Shown here: piece by piece, positions 17,102-29,100 of the stretch
Layout of the letters: each line of letters opens with the position of its first letter
How positions within the stretch are numbered: the stretch's first letter is position 1
Assembly (NCBI RefSeq): GCF_029541745.1
Contig: NZ_CP089746.1
Coordinates: forward strand, 5,217,559-5,281,558
Reading direction: 5' to 3'
DNA length: 64,000 bases
From: Streptomyces sp. LX-29
GTDB lineage: Bacteria > Actinomycetota > Actinomycetes > Streptomycetales > Streptomycetaceae
Translations under genes and position numbers: made by a program
The notes under the pieces: generated by a model
What the model was told of the DNA's origin: nothing
The model's database searches: none
What the model saw: only the letters and a program-made list of their open reading frames with translations

Positions 17102-20100
17102 ATGACAACCCCCAACGAAAAGCTCGTTGAAGCGCTGCGGGCCTCGCTCAAGGAGACCGACCGGCTGCGCCGGCAGAACCAGCAGCTGACCGACGCGTCC
17201 CGGGAGCCCATCGCCATCGTCGGCATGAGCTGCCGGTACCCCGGCGGCGTGCGCTCGCCCGAGGACCTGTGGCAGCTGGTCGACCGCGGCGGTGACGCCA
17301 TCTCCGGCTTCCCGGAGGACCGCGGCTGGGACATCGAGTCCCTGTACGACCCGGATCCGGACCGCGAGGGCACCTTCTACGCCCGCGGCGGCGGCTTCCT
17401 CTACGAGGCCGCCCAGTTCGACCCCGGCTTCTTCGGGATCTCGCCGCGTGAGGCGCTGGCCATGGACCCGCAGCAGCGGCTGCTGCTGGAGACGTCCTGG
17501 GAGGCGTTCGAGCGCGCCGGCATCGACCCGGCCGCCGTCCGCGGCTCCCGCACCGGCGTGTTCGTCGGCGCCTCCGCCCAGGCGTACGGAGCGGGCGAGT
17601 ACGACCTGCCGGACGGCGTCGAGGGCCACCTGCTCACCGGCACCGCCTCCAGCGTGGTCTCCGGCCGACTCTCCTACGCCTTCGGCCTGGAGGGCCCGGC
17701 GGCCACCATCGACACCGCCTGCTCCTCCTCGTCCGTCGCGCTGCACCTGGCCGTCCAGGCGCTGCGCAACGGCGAGTGCTCGCTGGCGCTGGCGGCCGGC
17801 GTGACCGTGCTGGCCTCCCCGGACGTCTTCGTGGAGTTCAGCCGGCAGCGCGGCCTGTCCGCCGACGGCCGCTGCAAGTCCTTCGCCGCCTCCGCCGACG
17901 GCACCGGCTGGTCCGAGGGCGTCGGCGTGCTGCTCGTCGAGCGGCTCTCCGACGCCCGCCGCAACGGCCACCAGGTGCTCGCGATCATCCGTGGCTCCGC
18001 CGTCAACCAGGACGGCGCCAGCAACGGCCTGACCGCGCCCAACGGGCCCGCGCAGCAGCGCGTCATCCGGCAGGCCCTGGAGAACGCCCGGCTCACCACC
18101 GCCGACATCGACGCCGTCGAGGCGCACGGCACCGGCACCACCCTCGGCGACCCCATCGAGGCGCAGGCGCTGCTGGCCACCTACGGCCAGGAGCGCCCCG
18201 AGGGGCAGCCGCTGTGGCTGGGCTCGCTGAAGTCCAACATCGGCCACACGCAGAACGCCGCCGGTGTCGCCGGCATCATCAAGATGGTCATGGCGATGCG
18301 CCACGGCGTGCTGCCCAAGACGCTGCACGTGGACGAGCCGACCCCGCACGTCGACTGGTCCGCGGGCGAGGTCTCGCTGCTGACCGAGTCGGTGGAGTGG
18401 CCGGAGACCGGCCGCCCGCGCCGCTTCGGCGTCTCCTCCTTCGGCGTGTCCGGTACCAACGCGCACACCATCATCGAGCAGGCCCCCGCCGAGGAGGCCG
18501 TCGAGAGCGCCGCCGAGCCGGGCGCGGTCCCGCCGCTGCTGCCGGTGGTGCTGTCCGCCCGTACCGGTGAGGCCCTGCGGGCGCAGGCCGAGCGGCTGAG
18601 CACCCACCTGGCGGCCGCGCCGGGCGCCGGACTGGTGGACCTCGGCCACGCCCTGGCCACGCACCGCGCGGCCTTCGAGGAGCGCGCCGCGCTGGTCGTC
18701 GCCGACCGGGACGCCCTGCTGACCGGCCTGGCGGCCCTGGCGCTGGGGGCACCTCCCAGCGGCCGCGCTGGGGGAGAGTCGGCCGCGGGCCTGGTCACCG
18801 GCTCGGTGGCCGGCGGCAAGACGGCGTTCCTGTTCACCGGCCAGGGCAGCCAGCGGCCGGGCATGGGCCGTGAGCTGTACGACGCCTACCCGGCGTTCGC
18901 GGAGGCGCTGGACGCCGTCTGCGCCGCGCTCGGCCCGCACCTGGAGCGGCCGCTGAAGACCGTGCTGTTCGGCGAGGACGCCGAGCTGCTCGACCAGACC
19001 GGCTACACGCAGCCCGCGCTCTTCGCCCTTGAGGTGGCGCTGTACCGGCTGCTGGAGGGTTGGGGCGTCAAGGCCGACGTGCTGTCCGGCCACTCCATCG
19101 GCGAACTGGCCGCCGCGCACGTCGCGGGTGTGCTGTCGCTGGACGACGCGGCGAAGCTGGTGGCCGCGCGCGGCCGGCTGATGCAGGCCCTGCCGACCGG
19201 TGGCGCGATGATCGCGGTGCAGGCGTCGGAGGACGAGGTCCTCCCGCTGCTCACCGACGGTGTCAGCATCGCCGCGCTGAACGGCCCCACGTCCGTGGTG
19301 ATCGCGGGCGACGAGGACGCGGCGCTGGAGATCGCGAGCGGCTTCGAGGCGCAGGGTCGTAAGACCAGGCGGCTCACCGTCTCGCACGCCTTCCACTCGC
19401 CGCGCATGGACGCGATGCTGGCGGACTTCCGCGCGGTGGCCGAGGGGCTGTCGTACGCGGCTCCGCGCATCCCGATCGTCTCCAGCCTCACCGGCGCGCC
19501 GGTCTCCGCCGAGGAGATCACCACCGCCGACTTCTGGGTCCGCCACGTCCGTGAGGCCGTGCGCTTCCTCGACGCCATACGCACCCTCGAGGGCCTGAAC
19601 GTCACCACCTTCGTGGAGCTGGGCCCCGACGGCGTCCTCTCGGCCATGGGCCAGGAGTGCGTCACCGGCACCGAGGCCGACTTCGTGCCCGTGCTCCGCA
19701 AGGGCCGCCCGGAGGCGGAGGCGCTGACCACCGGCCTCGCCCGGGCGCAGGTCCGCGGCGTGCCGGTGGACTGGGCCGCGTTCTACGCGGGCACCGGCGC
19801 GCGCCGCGTCGAACCCGCCACCCTCCCCACGTACCCCTTCCAGCACCAGCGGTTCTGGCTGGAGCCGGGCGCCACCACCGGCGACGCCACCGCCGTCGGC
19901 CTGGAGTCGGCGGACCACCCGCTGCTGGGCGCCGCGGTGCCGCTGGCGATGAGCGACGGCTTCCTGTTCACCGGGCGGCTCGGCCTCGACAGCCACCCGT
20001 GGCTGGCCGACCACGCCGTGCTCGGCTCCGCCGTGCTGCCCGGCGCCGCCCTCGTCGAGCTGGCGATCCGCGCCGGCGACCAGACCGGCTGCGAGCACCT

Positions 20101-23100
20101 CGCCGCACTCGTCCTGGAGACCCCGCTGGTGCTGCCCGCCCGTGGCGGGGTGCGGATCCAGGTCGAGGTCGGCGCGCGGGACACCGCCGGGCGCCGCCCG
20201 TTCACCGTCTCCTCGCGCGCCGAGGACGCCGCCGCCGACACCGCGTGGACCCGGCACGCCACCGGCGCCCTGACCGACGCCCGCCCGGCGACGGCCCCCG
20301 CCGAGCTGACCGCCTGGCCGCCGCCCGGCGCCGAGCCGATCGACGTCGACGGCCTCTACGACGCGCTGGCCGAGGCCGGGCTGCGGCACGGGCCGCTCTT
20401 CCAGGGCCTCACCGCCGCCTGGCACGACGGCGAGGAGCTGTACGCCGAGGTGCGGCTGGCCGAGGACGCCGCCCCGGCCGCCGTCGCCTTCGCCGTCCAC
20501 CCGACGCTGCTCGACGCCGCCCTGCACGCCCTGCACGGCCGCGCTGGAGCCCGGCTGACCGCCGCCTGGCAGGGCGTCACCCTGCACGCGGTCGGCGCCG
20601 ACACGCTGCGCGTCCGGATCTCGCCCGCCGGCGAGGACACCGTGGCGCTGGCGCTCGCCGACGCCACCGGCCAGCCGGTCGCCACCGTCGACGCGCTGAC
20701 CCTCCGCCCGCTGCAGGAGAGCGGCGCCGACCTCGACGCCGCCCGCGTCTCCGCCCACCAGCAGGCCCTGTTCCGGCTGGACTGGGTGGCACCGCAGGCC
20801 GCCACGGCCGAGCCGGGCGCCGCCGGACGCCGCGCGATCCTCGGCGCCGACGCCTTCGGACTGGGCCCGGCGGGCGTCGCCGACGCCTCCTTCCCGGACC
20901 TCGCCGCCCTCGCGGCGGCCGTCGACGCGGGAGAGACCCCGGCGCCCCAGCTGGTCCTGGCCGCCTTCCCCGCCGGCGAGGACGGCGACGACGTCGCCGC
21001 CGCCACCCACCGGGCCGCGCTCCGCGCCCTGGAGCTGGTGCGGGAGTGGCTGGCCGACGCCCGCCTCACCGACGCCAAGCTGGCCCTCGTCACCCGCGGC
21101 GCCATCGCCGCCGGCCCCGACGAGGACGTCACCGACCTGGCGCGCTCCGCCCTGTGGGGTCTGCTGCGTTCAGCCGAGACCGAGAACCCGGACCGCTTCG
21201 TCCTCGTCGACCTCGACGGCACCGACGCCTCCGCGGCCGCCCTGCACGACGCGCTCGCCACCGGCGAACCGGAGCTGGCGCTGCGCGCCGGCGAGACCCT
21301 GGTGCCGCGCCTGGCCCGCACCACCGCGGCCGACCTCCAGGGCCCGGACACCCCCGTGCCCGCCCTGGACACCGAGGGCACCGTCCTCATCACCGGCGGC
21401 ACCGGCAGCCTGGGCCGTCTGGTCGCCCGCCACCTGATCACCGAGCACGGCGTCCGCCACCTGCTGCTCACCAGCCGCCGCGGCCCCGAGGCACCGGGCG
21501 CGACCGAGCTGCGCGCCGAACTCGCCGCGCTGGGCGCCGAGGTGACCATCGCCGGCTGCGACGCCGCCGACCGCGAGGCGCTCGCCGCCACGCTGGCCGC
21601 CGTCCCCGCCGCCCACCCGCTCACCGCCGTCGTGCACACCGCCGGTGTGCTGGACGACGCCACCCTGCCCGGCCTGACGCCCGAGCAGCTGGACCGCGTG
21701 CTGCGCCCCAAGGTGGACGCCGCGTGGAACCTGCACCAGCTCACCCGCGAGCTGGACCTGTCCGCGTTCGTGCTGTTCTCCGCCATCGCCGGCACCCTCG
21801 GCGGCGCCGGCCAGGCCAACTACGCCGCGGGCAACGTCTTCCTCGACGCGCTCGCCGGCCACCGGCACGCCCAGGGCCTGCCCGCCACCTCGCTGATCTG
21901 GGGCCTGTGGGCCGAGGCCAGCGGCATCACCGGCGGACTGACCGAGACCGACCTGCTGCGGCTGGCCCGCAGCGGCATGGGCGCCCTCACCAACGACGAG
22001 GGCATGGCGCTCTTCGACGCCGCCCGCCGCACCGGCCGGGCCGTGCTGGTCCCGGCCCGCCTGGACCTGGCCGCGCTGCGCTCCGCGCACGGCACCGGCC
22101 CGGTCCCGGCGCTGCTGCGCGGCCTGATCCGCGGCACCGGCCGGCGCACCGCCGCCGCCGGGCTCGCCGCCGGTTCCTCCCTGGCCGAGCGGCTGCTCGC
22201 ACTGCCCCCGGCCGAGCGCCGGCGCACCCTGCTCGACCTGGTCCGCACCCAGGTGGCCGCGGTCCTCGGACACGCCACCCCGGACGCCGCCCCGCCGCGC
22301 CGGGCCTTCAAGGAGCTGGGCTTCGACTCGCTGATCGCCGTCGAGCTCCGCAACCGACTCTCCGCCGCCACCGGGCTGAAGCTGCCCACCACCATCGTCT
22401 TCGACTACCCCAACTCCGCCCTCCTCGCCGACCATCTGCGAGGCGAGCTCCTCGGCGATCTCGTCGAAGAGGGTGCCGAGGGCGCCGAGCTGGCCGGCTC
22501 GGGCGACGCCGCGACCACCGCCGCGCTCGCCGACGACCCCATCGCCATCGTCGCGATGAGCTGCCGCTACCCCGGCGACGTCAGCTCCCCCGAGGAGCTG
22601 TGGCGGCTGGTCACCGGCGACGAGGACGCCATCACCGGCTTCCCGGTCAACCGCGGCTGGGAGGCCATGGAGTGGGCCTCCGAGGGCGAGACGGGCGACT
22701 ACGCCCGCGCCGGCGGCTTCCTGCACCAGGCCGATCTCTTCGACGCGGCCTTCTTCGGCATCTCGCCGCGTGAGGCGCTCGCCATGGACCCGCAGCAGCG
22801 ACTGCTGCTGGAGACCTCCTGGGAGGCGTTCGAGCGCGCCGGGATCGACCCGGACGCCGTGCGCGGCCGCAGCGTCGGCGTCTTCGTCGGAGCCTCCTAC
22901 AGCGCCTACGAGGTGGGCCTGGAGCAGGCCGGCGCCGAGGTCGCCGGCCATGTGATGACCGGCAACGCCGGCAGCGTCATCTCCGGCCGCATCGCCTACG
23001 CCCTCGGCCTGGAGGGCCCGGCCGTCACCGTCGACACCGCCTGCTCCTCCTCCCTGGTCGCCCTGCACTGGGCCATCCAGGCGCTGCGCCAGGGCGAGTG

Positions 23101-26100
23101 CTCCATGGCGCTCGCCGGCGGCGTCACCGTCATGACCACCCCCGGCACCTTCACCGAGTTCAGCCGCCAGCGGGGGCTGGCCTCCGACGGCCGCGTCAAG
23201 GCCTTCGCGGCGGCCGCCGACGGCACCGGCTGGGGCGAGGGCGTCGGCATGCTGCTCGTGGAGCGGCTGTCGGACGCCCGGAAGCACGGCCACCCGGTGC
23301 TCGCCGTCGTGCGCGGCTCCGCCGTCAACCAGGACGGCGCCAGCAACGGCCTGACCGCCCCCAACGGCCCCGCGCAGCAGCGTGTCATCCGCAAGGCGCT
23401 CTCCAGCGCCGGGCTGACCACCGCCGAGGTCGACGTGGTGGAGGCGCACGGCACCGGCACGACGCTGGGCGACCCGATCGAGGCCCAGGCCCTGCTGGCC
23501 ACCTACGGCCAGAACCGGGACGGCGACCAACCGCTCTACCTGGGCTCCATCAAGTCCAACATCGGCCACTCGCAGGCCGCCGCGGGCGTCGCCGGCATCA
23601 TCAAGATGGTCCAGGCGATAACGCACGGCGTGCTGCCGCGGACCCTGCACGTCGACGCGCCCACCCCGCACGTCGACTGGTCGGCCGGGGCGGTCGAGCT
23701 GCTGACCGAGGCCGTCGACTGGCCGGAGACCGGCCGCCCGCGCCGCGCCGCCGTCTCCTCCTTCGGCATCAGCGGCACCAACGCCCACACCATCATCGAG
23801 CAGGCGCCGGCCGCCGACCCGGCGCAGCCCGCCTCCGCCGCCACGCGGCTCCCGCTGCTGCCCGTCACCGTGTCGGCCAAGAGCCCGGACGCGCTGCGCG
23901 CCCAGGCCGAGCGGCTGCACGCCCACCTGACGGCCCACCCGCAGCTGGAGCCGGTCGACGTCGCCCACTCGCTGGCCACCGGCCGCGCCGCGCTCCACCA
24001 CCGCGCGGTGCTCGCCGCCGACGGCCGCGACGCCCTGCTGACCGGCCTGGAGGCACTGGCCGCCGGCCACCCCGCCCCCGGGCTCACCGAGGGCACCGTG
24101 GCCGAGGGCGAGACCGCGTTCCTCTTCACCGGTCAGGGCAGCCAGCGGCTGGACATGGGCCGTGAGCTGTACGCGGCCTACCCGGTGTTCGCGGAGGCGC
24201 TGGACGCGGTCTGCGACGAGTTGGACCGGCACCTGGAGCGGCCGCTGAAGACGGTGGTCTTCGGGGACAACGCCGAACTGCTGGACCAGACCGGCTACAC
24301 CCAGCCCGCGCTGTTCGCCGTCGAGGTGGCGCTCTTCCGCCTCGTCGAAGCCTGGGGCATCACGGCCGACTACCTCTCCGGTCACTCGATCGGCGAGCTG
24401 GCGGCCGCCCATGTGGCGGGCGTTCTCTCGCTGTCCGACGCGGCGAAGCTGGTGGCGGCGCGTGGCCGTCTGATGCAGGCGCTGCCGGTCGGTGGCGCGA
24501 TGATCGCTGTCCAGGCGTCGGAGGACGAGGTCCTTCCGCTGCTGAACGAGCGCGTGAGCATCGCGGCGCTCAACGGCCCCACCTCCGTGGTGATCGCAGG
24601 CGACGAGGACGCGGCTGTCACGATCGCCGGGACCTTCGAGCAGCAGGGTCGTAAGACCAAGCGCCTCACCGTTTCCCACGCCTTCCACTCGCCCCGTATG
24701 GACGCGATGTTGGAGGACTTCCGCGCGGTGGCGGAGACGCTGTCGTACGAGAGCCCGCGGATCGCGATCGTCTCGGGTCTGACCGGTGCGCTGGTCTCCG
24801 CCGAGGAGATCACCAGCCCGGACTTCTGGGTCCGTCACGTCCGCGAGGCCGTGCGCTTCCTGGACGCCGTCCGGACTCTGGAGGCGCAGGGCGTCACCAC
24901 CTTCATCGAGCTGGGCCCCGACGGGGTGCTCACCGCGATGGCGCAGGAGTGCGTCACCGGCGAGGGCGCGGCCTTCGTGCCGGTGCTGCGCAAGGGCCGT
25001 GCCGAGGCCGAGGCGCTCACCGCGGCCGTGGCGCGGGCGCACGTCCGCGGCGTGACGGTGGACTGGGCGGGCCTCTTCGCCCGTACCGGCGCCGCGCGCG
25101 TCGACCTGCCGACCTACGCCTTCCAGCGCCGCCGTTACTGGCCGGACGCGCCGGTGCGGGCCCTCGCGGCCCCGGCCGGGGTCGACGGCTGGCGCTACCA
25201 GGTGTCCTGGAAGCCGCTGTCGCTGAGCTCCACGGCCCGGCCCACCGGCGTGTGGCTGATCGCCGCGCCCGAGGGCGAGGCGGAGTGGACCGCCGGCGCC
25301 GTCCGTACGCTCACCGAGCGCGGCGCCGAGGCGCGACTGGTCGAGCTGGGCGCGGCGGACGGCCGCGCCGGTTACGCCGAGCGGCTCCGCGACGCGGCCG
25401 CCGGCGCCGAGGTGGCCGGTGTGCTCTCGCTGCTGGCGCTCGCCGAGGACGGCGGGCTGCTGGCCACGGCCGCGCTCACCCAGGCGCTGGGCGACGCGGG
25501 TGTGGACGCCCCGCTGTGGGTGGCCACCCGCGGCGCGGTGTCCACCGGCCGCACCGACGCCCCGGTGGACCCGGTCCGGGCGCAGGTCTGGGGCCTGGGT
25601 CGGATCGCCGCCCTGGAGCACCCGGAGCGCTGGGGCGGACTCATCGACCTCCCCGCCCTGCCGGAGACGGCGGACGACCGCGCGTTGACCCGACTGGCCG
25701 CGGTGCTCGCCGGCGCCGGCGACGAGGACCAGCTCGCGGTCCGCTCCGCCGGCGTCTTCGGCCGGCGGCTCGTCCGGGCCGCCGCCGCACCGGTCGCCGA
25801 GGCCGACGCCTGGCGCCCGCGCGGCTCCGTGCTGGTCACCGGCGGCACCGGCGCGCTGGGCGCCCAGGTCGCCCGCTGGCTCGTGGAGAACGGCGCCGAG
25901 CACCTCGTGCTGACCAGCCGTCGCGGCCTGGACGCGCCGGGCGCGGCCGAGCTGCGCGACGAACTCGCGGCCTCCGGGGCCCGGGTCACCGTCGCCGCCT
26001 GCGACGTGGCCGACCGGGACGCGCTGGCCGAGCTCATCGCCTCCCTCCCGGCCGAACTGCCGCTGACCGCCGTGCTGCACGCCGCCGGTGTGCTGGACGA

Positions 26101-29100
26101 CGGTGTGCTGGACGCGCTCACTCCGGAGCGGTTCGCGGGCGTCCTGCGGGCCAAGGCGGAGGCCGCGGCCAACCTGGACGAGCTGACGCGTGAGCTGGAC
26201 CTGTCCGCGTTCGTGCTCTTCTCCTCCATCTCCGGGACGCTGGGCGCCGCCGGTCAGGCCAACTACGGCGCCGCCAACGCCTTCCTGGACGCCCTCGCCG
26301 AGCGGCGACGGGCGGAGGGCCTGCCGGCGACGTCGATCGCCTGGGGTCCGTGGGCCGAGGGCGGCATGGCCGCCGACGAGGCCCTGGAGCAGCGCATGCG
26401 CCGCGCCGGCCTGCCGCCGATGGACGCCGGTCTCGCGATCAGCGCCCTCCAGCGGGCCCTGGACCTGGACGACGCCGTGCTGGCCGTCGCCGATGTGGAC
26501 TGGGAGCGGTTCGGTCCCGGCTTCGCCGCCGTACGGCCCAGCCCGCTGCTGTCCGACCTGGCCGAGGTGCGCCAGGCGGCGGCCCGTGCCGCCACCGTCG
26601 CCGACCAGCCCGGCCAGGTCGCCGAGCCGGCCTCCTCGCTCGGCCGCCGGCTGCTTGAGCTCGGCGAGTCCGAGCGCGGCACCTTCCTGCTGGACCTGGT
26701 CCGCGGCCATGTCGCCGAGGTGCTGGGCCACGCCCACGTCGAGGACGTGGCGGCCGACCGCGCGTTCCGCGAGATCGGCTTCGACTCGCTGACCGCCGTC
26801 GAGCTGCGCAACGGCCTCAACGCCGTCACCGGCCTGCGGCTGCCCGCCACCCTCATCTACGACTACCCGACCCCGAACGCCCTCGCCGACCACCTCCTCG
26901 CCGAACTCCTCGGCGAGCAGGCCGCGATCACCGGTCCGGTGGTGACGGCCGTGGCCGACGACGACCCGATCGCGATCGTCGCCATGAGCTGCCGCTTCCC
27001 CGGTGGCGTGCACACCCCCGAGCAGCTGTGGCAGCTGCTCTCCTCCGGCACGGACGTCATCTCGGGCATGCCCACCGACCGCGGCTGGGACCTGGAGGCG
27101 CTCTACAACCCGGACCCGGACGCCGAGGGCACCTCGTACGCCCGGGAAGGCGGCTTCCTGCACGACGTCGCCGACTTCGACCCGACCTTCTTCGGCATCT
27201 CGCCCCGCGAGGCCCTCGCCATGGACCCGCAGCAGCGGCTGCTGCTGGAGACCTCGTGGGAGGCGTTCGAGCGGGCCGGGATCGACCCGGCGACGCTGCG
27301 CGGCAGCCACGCCGGTGTGTTCGTCGGCACCAACGGCCAGGACTACCTGTCGCTGCTGCTGGGCGGCTCCGAGGGCCTTGAGGGCCACATGGGCACGGGC
27401 AACGCGGCCAGCGTGATCTCCGGCCGGCTCTCCTACACCTTCGGCCTCGAAGGCCCCGCGGTCACCATCGACACGGCCTGCTCGTCCTCGCTGGTCGCCC
27501 TGCACTCCGCCATCCAGGCGCTGCGCAACGGCGAGTGCTCGCTGGCGCTGGCCGGCGGTGTGACCGTGATGTCCACCCCGGGTGTCTTCATCGACTTCAG
27601 CCGGCAGCGCGGGCTCGCGGCCGACGGCCGCATCAAGGCGTTCGCGGCCGGCGCCGACGGCACCGGCTGGGGCGAGGGTGTCGGCATGCTGCTCGTGGAG
27701 CGGCTGTCCGACGCGCGTAAGAACGGTCACCCCGTGCTCGCCATCGTGCGGGGCACCGCGGTCAACCAGGACGGCGCCAGCAACGGACTCACCGCCCCCA
27801 ACGGCCCCTCGCAGCAGCGCGTCATCCGCCAGGCCCTCGCGACGGCCGGGCTCACGGCCACCGAGGTCGACGCGGTCGAGGCGCACGGCACCGGCACCAA
27901 GCTCGGCGACCCGATCGAGGCGCAGGCGCTGCTGGCCACCTACGGCCAGGACCGGCCGGAGGACCAGCCGCTGTACCTGGGCTCCATCAAGTCCAACATC
28001 GGTCACACGCAGGCCGCCGCGGGCGTCGCGGGCGTGATCAAGATGGTGCTGGCGATGCGCCACGGCGTGCTGCCGCGGACCCTGCACGTGGACGAGCCCA
28101 CCCCGCACGTCGACTGGACGGCGGGCGACATCGCCCTGCTGACCGAGTCGGTGGAGTGGCCGGAGACCGGCCGTCCGCGTCGCGCGGGCATCTCCTCCTT
28201 CGGCTTCAGCGGCACCAACGCCCACGCCATCGTGGAGCAGGCGCCTGCCGAGGAGCAGCCGGAGCTGACCGCTCCGGCGCGCGGCGAGGCCCCGGCCCTG
28301 CTGCCGGTGGTTCTGTCCGCCCGCACCGGTGAGGGCCTGCGCGCCCAGGCCGAGCGGCTGCGCGCGCACCTGACCGAGGAGCCGGACACGGCGCTGGTGG
28401 ACCTCGGCTACACCCTGACCGCGCACCGCGCCCGCTTCGAGGAGCGGGCCACGCTCCTCGCCGGGGACCGGGACGCCCTCGCGGCGGGCCTGGCGGCCCT
28501 GGCACGGGGCGAGTCGGCCACGGGACTGGTCACCGGCTCGGCGAGCGCCGACAAGACCGCGTTCCTCTTCACGGGTCAGGGCAGCCAGCGGCTGGGCATG
28601 GGTCGCGAGCTGTACGCGGCGTACCCGGTGTTCGCGGAGGCGCTGGACGCGGTCTGCGACGAGTTGGACCGGCACCTGGAGCGTCCGCTGAAGACGGTGG
28701 TCTTCGGGGACGACGCCGAACTGCTGGACCAGACCGGTTACACCCAGCCGGCGCTCTTCGCGGTCGAGGTGGCGCTCTTCCGCCTGGTCGAAGCCTGGGG
28801 TGTGAAGGCGGACTTCCTCTCCGGTCACTCGATCGGCGAGCTGGCGGCCGCCCATGTCGCCGGTGTGCTGTCCCTGGAGGACGCCTGCACGCTGGTGGCC
28901 GCGCGCGGCCGGCTGATGCAGGCGCTGCCGACCGGTGGCGCGATGATCGCTGTCCAGGCGTCGGAGGACGAGGTCCTGCCGCTGCTCACCGAGGGTGTCA
29001 GCATCGCGGCCCTCAACGGCCCCACCTCCGTGGTGATCGCGGGTGACGAGGACGCGGCGCTTGCGATCGCGGCGGGCTTCGAGGCGCAGGGTTGTAAGAC

